A stretch of DNA of 64,000 bases from Aeromicrobium tamlense (GTDB lineage: Bacteria; Actinomycetota; Actinomycetes; Propionibacteriales; Nocardioidaceae), in the NCBI RefSeq assembly GCF_013408555.1, contig NZ_JACBZN010000001.1:1798001-1862000 (forward strand), in the 5' to 3' direction. The position numbers and the translations under genes are program-made. This document shows positions 1-8,597 of the stretch, piece by piece. Positions within the stretch are counted from its first letter, which is position 1; every line of letters starts with the position of its first letter. The notes beneath the pieces were generated by a model, which ran no database searches, was not told where the DNA came from, and saw nothing but the letters and a program-made list of their open reading frames with translations.

Positions 1-2
1 AC

Positions 3-65
3 CTCGACTGGGAGGACTTCGCCACGCACGTCGGACCCGACGGCGTTTTCCGAGGCTTCGGCTGA
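3..65 (+). CDS. C-terminal end of an unidentified protein (partial)
   Basis: An open frame enters from the left edge and ends at a TGA at 63-65, giving 20 residues that end in GVFRGFG. The tail contains Trp, Asp and Phe residues and its codon use (G/C at third positions) matches coding DNA here. Too little is present to name a family. It converges with the DUF305 gene, whose stop lies only seven bases away, so any shared terminator must overlap coding sequence. Confidence 0.5.
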   Translation, partial: LDWEDFATHVGPDGVFRGFG

Positions 66-71
66 CAGGGC

Positions 72-710
72 TCAGAGGGTCGCGAGGATCTGGTTGAGGC
101 GCGCGACCTCGGCGGACTGCGACGCGGCGACGTCGGCGGCGAAGCCGCGATTCGTCGTGTCGATGCCGTCGCTGAGCGCCCGGTCGGCCATCGCGAGGGC
201 GCCCTCGTGGTGGGCGATCATGCGGCGGACGAAGAGCTTGTCGAACGCCGTGCCGCGGGCCGCGGCGAGCTCGTCGAGCTGCTCGGGCGTGAGCATGCCC
301 TGCATGTGCGTGGCGTGCTCACCGGTGGCCTCGAGCGGCGCCTCCGGCAGGTCGCGATCTCGGAGCCAGTTCTGCATCGTCTCGATCTCGGTGCGCTGCG
401 TGTCGCTAATGCGCTGCGCGAACCCGGCGACCTCGGAGTCCTTCGCGTGCTTCGCCGCCAGCGCGGACATCTCGACCGCCTGCTGGTGGTGCGGGACCAT
501 CATCTCCACGAACTCGCGGTCGACCTCGTTGTAGTCGTCCTGCGGGGTCGTGAGGTCGTCCGGGTCGACCGTGCGACTGGACTCCCCCACCTTGCCCGGC
601 ACGTTGACGACGGGACCGTCGGGCTGGTCCTCGTCGCCGGAACAGGCCGAGGCCACGGTGAGCGTCAGGACGACGCCCACCGTGGCCACGACACGACGAG
701 CCAGGGTCAC
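72..710 (-). CDS. DUF305 family lipoprotein
   Basis: A 212-residue secreted protein with a lipobox (LTVASAC, Cys at about residue 23) after a basic, hydrophobic signal, so it is probably anchored to the outer face of the membrane. Two histidine-pair motifs typical of DUF305 are visible: MMVPHHQQAVEM near residue 70 and MIAHHEGALAMA near residue 163. DUF305 proteins form four-helix bundles resembling ferritin-like folds. Their function is not settled, though the conserved His and Met residues suggest metal binding. The GTG start overlaps the stop of the upstream LVIVD-repeat gene (GTGA), so the two genes are probably translationally coupled and act together at the cell surface. Family call is firm; function is unknown. 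Confidence 0.9.
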   Translation of the reverse strand: MTLARRVVATVGVVLTLTVASACSGDEDQPDGPVVNVPGKVGESSRTVDPDDLTTPQDDYNEVDREFVEMMVPHHQQAVEMSALAAKHAKDSEVAGFAQRISDTQRTEIETMQNWLRDRDLPEAPLEATGEHATHMQGMLTPEQLDELAAARGTAFDKLFVRRMIAHHEGALAMADRALSDGIDTTNRGFAADVAASQSAEVARLNQILATL

Positions 711-3124
711 CTGGTGACCCGGATCGTCACCTTGGCGCTCTGGGCCGAGACCGACGCGCTGCCGCCGTAGGCGACCGTGGCGCGGTACGTGCCCGCCTTC
801 AGCTTCGGCAGCGTGATGGTCACGGCGCCGTTCCGCAGGACGCCGCCCGCCTTCTTGCCGCCGACGGTGACGGTGACCTTGCCGGTCGGCGTGGTGCCCG
901 TGGCGGTGACCTTCACCGTGAGCTTGCCGCGCTTCGAGGCCTTCACCTTGGTGACCGAGGCCGCCTTGACCTTCGCCGTCGCCTTGAGGACGTCGAACGA
1001 GACGACCGAGGACATCGAGGCCGTGCTGCCCGACGACGACGGCACGAAGGCCGCGCGCAGCGCGTGACGCTTGGCGACCGGGAAGTCGCGCGGGAGCCTC
1101 ACGCTGGCCTTGCCACCGGACAGCGCCACGCCCTTCGCGATGACGCCGCCACCGTGGCTGAACGTCACGGTGCCCTCGGCGCCCTCACCGGTGACCGTGG
1201 CGGTCAGCGTGGCGGGGCTCGAGCCGAAGACCTGCGACTTCGGGCTGACCGACAGGGCCGTCGAGGTGCTGACCGCGGTCAGCTCGACCGAGGCCGCGTA
1301 CAGGGCCTCGTCCAGCTCGGAGTCGCCGCGGACGACGAACGATCGCGTGCCGACCTTGGCCGAGGCCGGGACGGTCACCGAGAGCGAGGCGGAGCCGTCC
1401 GCCTCGGCGCGACCCGTGGCCAGGACCTCGGGCTCGGCGCCCGTGCTCCACACGTCCACGTACTCGCCCTCGTCGAACGTGCCGGCGGGAACCGAGACGG
1501 TGACGTCGCGGTCGGTGCCGGCGCGGAAGCTCGCGGGCGAGACCTCGGCCTCGGGGAGCGACCCGAGCGACGGGACGACCGGGGCGGTCTTCCAGTCCCA
1601 CGTGATGGGCTCCTGCGTGGCGGGGTTGCGGACGTCCTGGCGGTGGCGGACGGCGTCGGCGAACTCGTCGCCCGTGAGCTTGAGCACGTCGAGGCCGCGG
1701 CCGATCTCCGAGCCGTACAGGTAGCCGTTGTGGTGGTAGACGGCCCAGTAGCCGCCGAGGACCAGGTTGTTCTCGCCCAGCGAGCCGCGATCGAAGTAGC
1801 CGATCTCCTGCGGCTTCGTCTGGTTCGAGAAGTCGATCAGCGAGGCGCCGCCCTGGTACCAGGCCTGGACCATGACGTCACGGTCGCCGACCTGGACGAT
1901 GTTGCCCTCGTGGCCGACGCAGTTCTCGCGCGTCGACTGGCGGCGCGGGATCTTGTAGTAGCTGCGCAGGGTCAGGTCGTCGCCCTCGATCGAGAAGATC
2001 GCGTTGGCGCCGCGGTACTGCGGGGTGCCGGGCAGGCAGGTGGCCGAGGAGCCGCCGCCGAGCTCGTCCTGGAAGACGACCTTGCTGGCGTCATCGCTGA
2101 ACTGCGCGGTGTGCCAGAACGCGTAGTTCTCGTCACGGACGCGCTCGGTGACCGCCGGGTTCAGCGGGTCGGAGATGTCGACCATCACACCGTCGCCCAT
2201 GCACGCCGCGGCGAGCAGACCCTTGGCCGGGTAGGCGGTGAGGTCGTGGCAGCCGTTCGTGGCCGAGGTGCTCGCGCCGCCGTCGACGCGGTCTGCCGTC
2301 GTGAACGCGGGGTTCTCCGCGTCCCACAGCGAGACCTCCTTGGCGATGTGCGCGCCGGCCGGATCGTCGAGGTCGACCTCGATGATCTCGAGCTGCTGGT
2401 GCGGGGGCTTGCAGTAGAACGCCGAGGCCGAGACGTCGTACGCGGCGTTGTACAGGTAGACGCTGTTGTCGTCGCCGGGCTTGGGGACGAGCGTGTGCGT
2501 GTGCGAGCCGCAGCGGGTCTTCACGTTGCCCACGTACTGCGGCGAGGCCGGGTTGCTGATGTCGAAGATTCGGATGCCCTCCCACGCGGCGGCGTTCGAG
2601 GAGGCGACCGCGGCTGCGCCGCACTCCGACCCGTTGCGCGGCTGGTCGACCGAGAAGAACAGCAGGTCGCCGGCGATCGAGAGGTCGCCCTGGTAGCCGG
2701 GGCAGATGGTGTTGGAGACGACCTGCGGGTCCTCCGGGTTGCTCACGTCGTAGGCGACGAAGCCGTTGTAGCTGCCCTGGTAGACGTAGTCGCCCTTGAA
2801 CGCCAGGTTCGACATCGTCGCCTGGCCCTCCTGCAGCGGGACGTTCTTCACGAGCTCGACGTTGGGCGTGGCCTTCTCCTGGCCGAACGCCAGCGGGGCG
2901 GTGAAGTCCATCGGCACGAACGGCACGCCGCCGGGGGCGATCGAGCCGTTGCTCTCGTCCTCGGAGGTGACGTCGGCGCCGGCGCTGGCGCCACCGAGGA
3001 TGCGGGCCTGCTCACGGGTCTCGGGGACGAGCGGATCGGCGACGGCCGGGGTCGCCAGGGCGCTGAGCCCCAGGGCGATCAGGGCCGCGGCACTGAGGGT
3101 GCGACGGAGGGAAACGGGTCTCAA
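707..3124 (-). CDS. Secreted LVIVD-repeat protein with C-terminal Ig-like domains
   Basis: An exported protein of about 805 residues. I chose the TTG at 3124 because a GAGTGAGGA ribosome site lies about eight bases upstream and the product then begins with a clean signal peptide (RRTLSAAALIALGLSALATP, then AVADP). A GTG at 3139 is an alternative. Roughly residues 60-500 carry LVIVD-type beta-propeller repeats (FVAYDVSNPEDPQVVSN, IRIFDISNPASPQYVGN). The last 250 residues form two or three Ig-like modules (PATLTATVTG, GKVTVTVGG) probably used as a surface stalk. No cell-wall sorting signal is present. It is upstream of and overlaps the DUF305 gene. The reading frame runs on beyond the start into antisense of gluA, which I take as a GC-rich shadow. 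Confidence 0.85.
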   Translation of the reverse strand: MRPVSLRRTLSAAALIALGLSALATPAVADPLVPETREQARILGGASAGADVTSEDESNGSIAPGGVPFVPMDFTAPLAFGQEKATPNVELVKNVPLQEGQATMSNLAFKGDYVYQGSYNGFVAYDVSNPEDPQVVSNTICPGYQGDLSIAGDLLFFSVDQPRNGSECGAAAVASSNAAAWEGIRIFDISNPASPQYVGNVKTRCGSHTHTLVPKPGDDNSVYLYNAAYDVSASAFYCKPPHQQLEIIEVDLDDPAGAHIAKEVSLWDAENPAFTTADRVDGGASTSATNGCHDLTAYPAKGLLAAACMGDGVMVDISDPLNPAVTERVRDENYAFWHTAQFSDDASKVVFQDELGGGSSATCLPGTPQYRGANAIFSIEGDDLTLRSYYKIPRRQSTRENCVGHEGNIVQVGDRDVMVQAWYQGGASLIDFSNQTKPQEIGYFDRGSLGENNLVLGGYWAVYHHNGYLYGSEIGRGLDVLKLTGDEFADAVRHRQDVRNPATQEPITWDWKTAPVVPSLGSLPEAEVSPASFRAGTDRDVTVSVPAGTFDEGEYVDVWSTGAEPEVLATGRAEADGSASLSVTVPASAKVGTRSFVVRGDSELDEALYAASVELTAVSTSTALSVSPKSQVFGSSPATLTATVTGEGAEGTVTFSHGGGVIAKGVALSGGKASVRLPRDFPVAKRHALRAAFVPSSSGSTASMSSVVSFDVLKATAKVKAASVTKVKASKRGKLTVKVTATGTTPTGKVTVTVGGKKAGGVLRNGAVTITLPKLKAGTYRATVAYGGSASVSAQSAKVTIRVTR

Positions 3125-3373
3125 GGCAGGGGTCCTCACTCGGGCTGAAACGTGACGCACGTCTCTTCGATGCGTTGGGCAGATCGTAGGAGAGATTTGT
3201 TGCCGGTTTGCTACGGGGTGTCGGACAAGACTCATGTGACCCGTGATGCCAGTGGAAATTGGTGGGGCGATCGGACGCGGACACGTGCGCCCGGGTTGCG
3301 ATCCGGTTGCGGTCTCGGGCCCACCGGGTTCAACAGTTGCGCGGGCGGAGGCGCTGCGGTTGGGTGGTACGTC
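3125..3373. other. Divergent intergenic region between LVIVD gene and gluA
   Basis: About 250 bases between two divergently transcribed genes, so both promoters should lie here. Read on the minus strand, TACGAT at 3188-3183 is a fair -10 hexamer for the LVIVD gene, but no convincing -35 stands 17 bases upstream. No strong inverted repeat or riboswitch-like fold was recognised. No good ribosome site precedes gluA. Confidence 0.35.
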
Positions 3374-4123
3374 ATGGGAGACACCACCACGCCGATGGTC
3401 CGCATGGACGGCGTCCAGAAGTGGTTCGGCGACCTGCACGTGCTGCAGGACATCGAGTTCGAGGTGGCCGGCGGTGAGGTCGTCGTGGTGATCGGGCCCT
3501 CGGGCTCGGGCAAGTCCACGCTGTGCCGCGCCATCAACCGGCTCGAGCCGATCAACGAGGGAACGATCGAGATCGACGGCGTCCCGCTGCCCGAGGAGGG
3601 CAAGGCCCTCGCCCGGCTGCGCGCCGAGGTCGGCATGGTCTTCCAGTCGTTCAACCTGTTCAGCCACAAGACGGTCCTCGAGAACGTCACGCTCGGACCG
3701 ATCAAGGTGCTGGGCAAGTCCAAGTCCGAGGCCGAGCAGCGCGCCCGCGAGCTCCTCGACCGCGTCGGCGTCGGCGCCCAGGCCGGCAAGCTGCCGTCGC
3801 AGCTGTCCGGCGGCCAGCAGCAGCGCGTCGCGATCGCCCGCGCCCTGGCGATGGACCCCAAGGTGATGCTCTTCGACGAGCCCACCTCCGCGCTCGACCC
3901 CGAGATGATCAAGGAAGTCCTCGACACCATGGTCGACCTCGCCAAGGGCGGCATGACGATGGTCGTGGTCACCCACGAGATGGGCTTCGCGCGCACCGCC
4001 GCCGACCGCGTCGTCTTCATGGCCGACGGGCGCATCGTCGAGCAGAACACGCCCGACGAGTTCTTCACCAACCCGCAGAGCGATCGAGCCAAGGACTTCC
4101 TCGGCAAGATCCTCAAGCACTGA
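3374..4123 (+). CDS. gluA: Glutamate ABC transporter ATP-binding protein GluA
   Basis: A 249-residue ATPase of the polar amino acid (PAAT) ABC transporter family that powers uptake by the GluC/GluD permease pair. Walker A is GPSGSGKST at residues 41-49, the Q-loop is in MVFQSFNLF, the signature is [15 protein letters not shown], Walker B is [14 protein letters not shown], and the H-loop is VVTHEMGF. Length is normal for the family. The ATG at 3374 gives the usual short leader before the first beta strand; no strong ribosome site supports it, and an ATG at 3395 is possible. The gene heads gluABCD, followed 52 bases later by the binding protein. The gluABCD assignment rests on gene order as in Corynebacterium glutamicum; glutamate specificity is inferred. 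Confidence 0.92.
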   Translation: MGDTTTPMVRMDGVQKWFGDLHVLQDIEFEVAGGEVVVVIGPSGSGKSTLCRAINRLEPINEGTIEIDGVPLPEEGKALARLRAEVGMVFQSFNLFSHKTVLENVTLGPIKVLGKSKSEAEQRARELLDRVGVGAQAGKLPSQLSGGQQQRVAIARALAMDPKVMLFDEPTSALDPEMIKEVLDTMVDLAKGGMTMVVVTHEMGFARTAADRVVFMADGRIVEQNTPDEFFTNPQSDRAKDFLGKILKH

Positions 4124-4175
4124 TCTGCATCACGACGTATCTCGCAACATCGATCCCGAAGGGGGAGGACGAAAG

Positions 4176-5063
4176 ATGAGAGCACGAAGGACACGGTTCG
4201 CGGCCGTCCTGGCCGCCGGCCTGTTGGCACTGAGCGCCTGCGGCGACGCGGGCAACAGCGATGACGAGGGCTCCGGCCCGGACGTCGAGGTCGAGGAGCA
4301 GGACTTCGAGGCCGGCACCCGCATGGCCGAGCTCCAGGAGGCCGGCTCGGTCAAGATCGGCGTCAAGTACGACCAGCCCGGCGTCGGCTTCAAGACCGCC
4401 ACCGACGACGCCCCGTCCGGCTTCGACCCCGAGATCGGCAAGATCCTCGCGGCCAAGCTCGGCATCAAGGCTGAGGACATCGAGTGGGTCGAGGCCGTCT
4501 CGGCCAACCGCGAGCCCTTCCTGCAGAACGGCACGGTCGACTTCGTCATCGCGTCGTACTCGATCACCGACGACCGCCGCAAGGTCGTGGGCCAGGCCGG
4601 CCCGTACTACGTCACCGGCCAGAGCCTGCTGGTCGCCAAGGACGACGACTCGATCAACGGTCCGGACGACCTCAAGGGCAAGAAGGTCTGCTCGGTCACC
4701 GGCTCCACGTCGATCAAGACCGTCGAGGAGGAGTTCGGCGCCACGCCGGCCGGCTTCGACACCTACTCCGAGTGCGTCCGTCAGCTCGAGAACGGCTCGG
4801 TCGACGCGGTCACCACCGACGCGGCCATCCTGCTCGGCTACGCCGCGGAGAACCCCGACGAGCTCAAGGTCGTCGGCGAGCCCTTCTCCGAGGAGCGCTA
4901 CGGCATCGGCTACAGCAAGGACAGCCCCGAGCTGTGCCAGTTCATCAACGACAGCCTGACGTCGGCCTTCGAGGACGGCACGTGGGCCGAGGCGTTCGAC
5001 GCGACCCTGGGCAAGGGCGGCGCCGACGCGGGCGACCCGCCCACGCTGGACGAGTGCGCCTGA
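4176..5063 (+). CDS. gluB: Glutamate-binding lipoprotein GluB
   Basis: A 295-residue extracellular solute-binding protein. It starts with an Arg-rich signal and lipobox LLALSAC (Cys about 21), followed by an acidic linker, so it is tethered to the membrane and delivers substrate to GluCD. The SBP_bac_3 fold is seen in VKIGVKYDQPGVGFK, GFDPEIGKILAAKLG and the mid-protein VDFVIASYSITDDRR. The second lobe contains GKKVCSVTGSTSIKT and AVTTDAAILLGYA. An excellent ribosome site (AAGGGGGAGG) precedes the ATG. It lies between gluA and gluC with short spacers, consistent with one transcript. The exact ligand (glutamate, glutamine or aspartate) cannot be read from sequence alone. Confidence 0.93.
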   Translation: MRARRTRFAAVLAAGLLALSACGDAGNSDDEGSGPDVEVEEQDFEAGTRMAELQEAGSVKIGVKYDQPGVGFKTATDDAPSGFDPEIGKILAAKLGIKAEDIEWVEAVSANREPFLQNGTVDFVIASYSITDDRRKVVGQAGPYYVTGQSLLVAKDDDSINGPDDLKGKKVCSVTGSTSIKTVEEEFGATPAGFDTYSECVRQLENGSVDAVTTDAAILLGYAAENPDELKVVGEPFSEERYGIGYSKDSPELCQFINDSLTSAFEDGTWAEAFDATLGKGGADAGDPPTLDECA

Positions 5064-5095
5064 CGTGACGACCGACCGACGACGAGGGTGGTGAG

Positions 5096-5752
5096 ATGGA
5101 CTTCTCGTTCCTGCAGGACAGCTGGGAGCTGCTCCTGAAGGGCTTCTGGGTCACGCTGCGAGTGTTCTTCGCCAGCGGTCTCATCGCCCTCGTCCTCGGC
5201 ACGTTCGTCGCCGTGGCCCGGGTCAGCCCGGTCCCGGCGATGCGGGCGGTGGGCACGGCGTACGTCACGCTGTTCCGCAACACTCCCCTGCTCCTGCTGC
5301 TGTTCATCACCTACTACGGCCTGCCGGCCATGGGGATCGACTTCGGCTTCTTCTGGAACGTCTCGCTCGCGGCCGGGCTCTACACCGCCGCGTTCGTGTG
5401 CGAGGCGCTCCGGTCAGGCATCAACGGCGTGCCCCTGGGTCAGGCCGAGGCGGCGCGCGCCGTGGGCATGCCCTTCAGCATGACGATGACCCAGGTGATC
5501 CTCCCCCAGGCGTTCCGCCTGGTGGTGCCGCCGATGGCGAGCGTGTTCATCGCCCTGGCCAAGAACACGTCCCTCGTCGCCGCGCTCGGCTTGGCGGACA
5601 TCGCGTTCCGCCTCCAGGGCCTGATGCGCGACTACCCCAGCTCGCGCACGGCGGTGTTCCTCACGATCGCGGCGATGTACATCATCATCGTGGCGGCGAT
5701 CTCCCTCGTGGCCTCCTGGGCCGAGCGTCGCTGGAAGGTGGAGTCGCGATGA
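5096..5752 (+). CDS. gluC: Glutamate ABC transporter permease GluC
   Basis: A 218-residue inner-membrane permease of the HisM/GlnP type. Five hydrophobic segments are visible (for example VFFASGLIALVLGTFVAV and AMYIIIVAAISLVASW). The cytoplasmic EAA loop that docks the ATPase appears as GQAEAARAVGMPFSMT. FRNTPLLLLLFITYYGLP is characteristic of polar amino acid permeases. A GGTGGTGAG ribosome site stands before the ATG. Its stop overlaps the gluD start as ATGA, so the two permease subunits are coupled for equal production. Confidence 0.93.
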   Translation: MDFSFLQDSWELLLKGFWVTLRVFFASGLIALVLGTFVAVARVSPVPAMRAVGTAYVTLFRNTPLLLLLFITYYGLPAMGIDFGFFWNVSLAAGLYTAAFVCEALRSGINGVPLGQAEAARAVGMPFSMTMTQVILPQAFRLVVPPMASVFIALAKNTSLVAALGLADIAFRLQGLMRDYPSSRTAVFLTIAAMYIIIVAAISLVASWAERRWKVESR

Positions 5753-6585
5753 GCACGCTGCTGTTCGACGTCCCCGGCCCCCGAGCCCGTCGTCGCCACC
5801 AGATCCTGTCCGTGGTGACCGTCGTGGTCGTCACGGCGTTCCTCGGCCTCGTCGTGTGGCGCTTCGCCTCCACCGGCCAGTTCGACTACGAGCTGTGGGA
5901 GGTCTTCGTCACCCCGGCCTACATCGAGATCATCCTCGAGGGCCTCTACTACACGCTGCTCGCCGCGGTCATGGCGATCGCCGGCGCCCTCATGTTCGGG
6001 ATGCTGTTCGGCATCGGGAAGCTGTCGGACCACGCGTGGGTCCGCTGGCCCTGCTGGGCCATCGTCGAGTTCTTCAGGGCCGTCCCGCTCTTCATCCTCA
6101 TCACCTACCTGTGGGCGCTCTACCGCTTCCAGATCGAGCTGCTCGCTCCCCTGGTGATCGGCCTGATCCTCTACAACGGCTCGGTCCTGGCCGAGACCTT
6201 CCGCGCCGGCATCAACGCCGTGCCGAAGGGTCAGGTCGAGGCGGCGTACGCGCTCGGCATGCGCAAGAGCGCCGTCATGCGCATCGTCCAGCTGCCGCAG
6301 GCGATCAAGATCATGACGCCGGCGATCATCAGCCAGTGCATCGTCGCGCTCAAGGACACGTCGCTGGGCTACATCATCGTGGCTCCCGGCCTCACCTACG
6401 CGGGCCGCCAGATCTGGCGCGAATTCGACAACCACCTGCAGGTCGCGCTGGTCCTCGGGGCGATCTACATCATCCTCAACCTGTGCCTCGAGCAGCTCGG
6501 CCGCTTCGCCCAGCGACGCCTCACCGAGTCGCGCACCGTGCAGGGTGACGCGGGTGCCGACGACGCCACGCTCGCCGTTCGCTGA
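5749..6585 (+). CDS. gluD: Glutamate ABC transporter permease GluD
   Basis: A 278-residue membrane permease that pairs with GluC. It has a longer N-terminus than GluC, with an extra hydrophobic segment (ILSVVTVVVVTAFLGLVVW), as is usual for GluD. The EAA loop is GQVEAAYALGMRKSAVM and the core motif FRAVPLFILITYLWAL is clear. The ATG overlaps the gluC stop (ATGA). The tail ends in a short acidic stretch (GDAGADDATLAVR). It is the last gene of the transporter operon; the amidohydrolase begins about 40 bases downstream and may be read through. Confidence 0.92.
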   Translation: MSTLLFDVPGPRARRRHQILSVVTVVVVTAFLGLVVWRFASTGQFDYELWEVFVTPAYIEIILEGLYYTLLAAVMAIAGALMFGMLFGIGKLSDHAWVRWPCWAIVEFFRAVPLFILITYLWALYRFQIELLAPLVIGLILYNGSVLAETFRAGINAVPKGQVEAAYALGMRKSAVMRIVQLPQAIKIMTPAIISQCIVALKDTSLGYIIVAPGLTYAGRQIWREFDNHLQVALVLGAIYIILNLCLEQLGRFAQRRLTESRTVQGDAGADDATLAVR

Positions 6586-6627
6586 CCCGAGGCAGGACCG
6601 GCCGCGTTGCCGGGTCACAATGTCGCC

Positions 6628-8124
6628 GTGACACCTGTGTTCTGGCGCGACGTGCGCCTCGTGCCGGTCCACTCGGCGGCCCCGAGCGATCCGGTCTGCC
6701 TCCGCGTCGCCGACGGAACGATCGTGGCCGTGGGCCCGGACCTAGGGCCCGAGCCGGGCGATCGCGTGATCGACGCCGAGGGCCGCTGGGCGATCCCCGG
6801 GCTGTGGGACCAGCACGTGCACCTGACCCAGTGGGCGCAGACCCGCACGCGGCTCGACGTCTCGGACGCGACCGACCCCACGGCGGCGGTCGAGATCGTC
6901 CGCGCGCACCTGCCGTCCGTCCCCGACGGCGACTGGCTGTTCGGGTTCGGCTTCCGGCTCGCGGGCTGGGAGCGTGAGCCCACCGTCGCCGAGCTCGACG
7001 CCGTGACAGGCGACCGTCCCGTCGTCCTCACCAGCGGCGACGCCCACACCGGGTGGCTGAACTCCGCGGCCCTCTCGGCGCTCGGCGCTCCTCCGAGCGA
7101 CGGGCCGCTGACCGAGGCGCCGTGGTTCGCCCTGATGGCCGAGGTCGTCGAGCGCAACGCGGCTCAGGACGGCGGCCGCGCGGTGGCGGACGCGATCGCC
7201 CAGGCCGCCTCGCGCGGCGTCGTCGGCATCGTCGACTTCGAGTGGGCCGAACCCCTCGCCATCTGGTGCGAGCGCATCGCGCAAGGGCTGGACGCGCTGT
7301 GGGTGCGCTCGGCCGTGTACCCCGAGTACCTCGACGACGTCATCGCCGCCGGGCTCCGCACGGGCTCCCCCGTCACGCCCGATGGCCCGGTCACGGTGGG
7401 TCCGCTCAAGATCATCTCCGACGGCTCGCTGAACACCCTGACGGCGTTCTGCCACGACCCCTACGGCGGCGGCTCCGACCGCGGCGTGCAGAACCACGAC
7501 CGTGCCGCGCTGATCGAGCTGCTGACCCGAGCGCACGGCTCCGGCTTCCGAGCGGCCGTGCACGCGATCGGCGACGCGGCCGCCCACGAGGCGCTCGCCG
7601 CGTTCGCGGCCACCGGCGCCGTCGGCAGCATCGAGCACGCGCAGCTGCTGACCGGACTCGACATCGCCGAGATGGCACGCCTGGGCGTCACGGCGAGCGT
7701 CCAGCCCGGCCACCTGCTCGACGACCGCGACGTGACCGCCCGGCTCTGGGCCGACCGCGCCGACCGCTGCTTCCGGCTGCGTGGACTCCTCGACGCCGGT
7801 GTCACCGTCGCCTTCGGCTCGGACGCCCCGGTGTCGCCACTGGACCCGTGGTGGGCCATGGCGGCTGCCGTCCACCGCTCCGCCGACGAGCGGGCGCCGT
7901 GGAACCCCGGCGAGGCCCTGAGCGCCGCCGAGGCGCTCGCCGCCAGCGTGGACGGCCGCGACACCCTCGCGGTCGGGAGCCCGGCTGATGTCGTGCTGCT
8001 GGATCGCGACCCGCTGACGCCCGTCGGCGACTCGGCCGCGGTCGCGTCCCATCTGCGCGCCGTGGGCGTCGAGGCCACGATGCGCGCCGGTCGCCTCACC
8101 CACACGGCACCGAGCCTGGCCTGA
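6628..8124 (+). CDS. Metal-dependent amidohydrolase (YtcJ-like, Amidohydro_3)
   Basis: A 498-residue predicted cytoplasmic hydrolase of the amidohydrolase superfamily. The metal-binding HxH motif is in LWDQHVHLTQW near the start of the barrel. Further metal or catalytic positions appear in AAVHAIGDAAAHEAL, SIEHAQLL and FGSDAPVSPLDPWWAM, and the C-terminal beta-sandwich returns in GSPADVVLLDRDPL. This pattern fits the YtcJ/NfdA-type subgroup, which cleaves N-formyl or other amide bonds; the substrate is not known. I use the GTG at 6628 (MTPVFWRDVRLVP) rather than the TTG at 6607 because the conserved N-terminal strand begins there. It follows gluD in the same direction, so it might process an imported compound. 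Confidence 0.85.
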   Translation: MTPVFWRDVRLVPVHSAAPSDPVCLRVADGTIVAVGPDLGPEPGDRVIDAEGRWAIPGLWDQHVHLTQWAQTRTRLDVSDATDPTAAVEIVRAHLPSVPDGDWLFGFGFRLAGWEREPTVAELDAVTGDRPVVLTSGDAHTGWLNSAALSALGAPPSDGPLTEAPWFALMAEVVERNAAQDGGRAVADAIAQAASRGVVGIVDFEWAEPLAIWCERIAQGLDALWVRSAVYPEYLDDVIAAGLRTGSPVTPDGPVTVGPLKIISDGSLNTLTAFCHDPYGGGSDRGVQNHDRAALIELLTRAHGSGFRAAVHAIGDAAAHEALAAFAATGAVGSIEHAQLLTGLDIAEMARLGVTASVQPGHLLDDRDVTARLWADRADRCFRLRGLLDAGVTVAFGSDAPVSPLDPWWAMAAAVHRSADERAPWNPGEALSAAEALAASVDGRDTLAVGSPADVVLLDRDPLTPVGDSAAVASHLRAVGVEATMRAGRLTHTAPSLA

Positions 8125-8128
8125 CGCC

Positions 8129-8587
8129 CTACTTCTTGGGCGTCACCCACAGGTGGATCGTGCCCTCGACGGTCACGGTGCCGTCGGCGCGCGTGGCGCG
8201 GACGGTGATCGGGACCTCCGGTCCGCCCGCCCAGTCCGTGGCGTCGCTGTCGGCCGTGCAGACCACGTCGGAGTCCGACTTCGCAAGGTACTTCACGTCC
8301 ATGCCCTTCGGCAGCCAGCGGTGGTCCGGCGGGCACGTGGCTTCGGCCAGGAGCCCCATGGCCGCCTCGAGCCCGTTGCAGGCCGCGATCGCGTGCACCG
8401 TCCCGATGTGGTTCTTCGTGGAGCGACGCAGCGGCACGACGACCTCGCCGTGATGGGGACGCATGTCGACGATGCGCAGGTGCGCGCTCGCGAAGTAGGG
8501 CGCCGCGCGGGAGAAGAGCTGACCGAAGACGGCACGGCCCTTGGGCAGGGCCGAGAGCTTGCGGTACATCGCATAGGTCGAGGGCAT
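8129..8587 (-). CDS. DUF4442 hotdog-fold protein (thioesterase-like)
   Basis: A 152-residue protein. The pattern LRIVDMRPHHGEVVVPLRRSTKN followed by HIGTVHAIAACNGLEAAMG matches the DUF4442/PaaI-like hotdog fold, whose members include acyl-CoA thioesterases. The conserved N-H-hydrophobic turn (KNHIGTVHA) is where catalytic residues lie in that fold. I place the start at ATG 8587 (MPSTYAMYRKLS); the longer frame is not supported by composition. It converges with the amidohydrolase (4-base gap) and lies 10 bases downstream of an acetyltransferase gene on the same strand. The substrate is unknown. Confidence 0.75.
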   Translation of the reverse strand: MPSTYAMYRKLSALPKGRAVFGQLFSRAAPYFASAHLRIVDMRPHHGEVVVPLRRSTKNHIGTVHAIAACNGLEAAMGLLAEATCPPDHRWLPKGMDVKYLAKSDSDVVCTADSDATDWAGGPEVPITVRATRADGTVTVEGTIHLWVTPKK

Positions 8588-8597
8588 GACGGTGATG

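Noticed and set aside
1064..3148. A 694-codon plus-strand frame opposite the LVIVD-repeat gene
   Set aside because: Shadow composition (Arg, Val, Asp, Gly) with no signal peptide or motif, and fully antisense to a clear secreted protein.
3125..4120. N-terminal extension of the LVIVD frame across gluA
   Set aside because: The extension is antisense to gluA, lacks a ribosome site and would bury the signal peptide; the TTG at 3124 with a good ribosome site is better.
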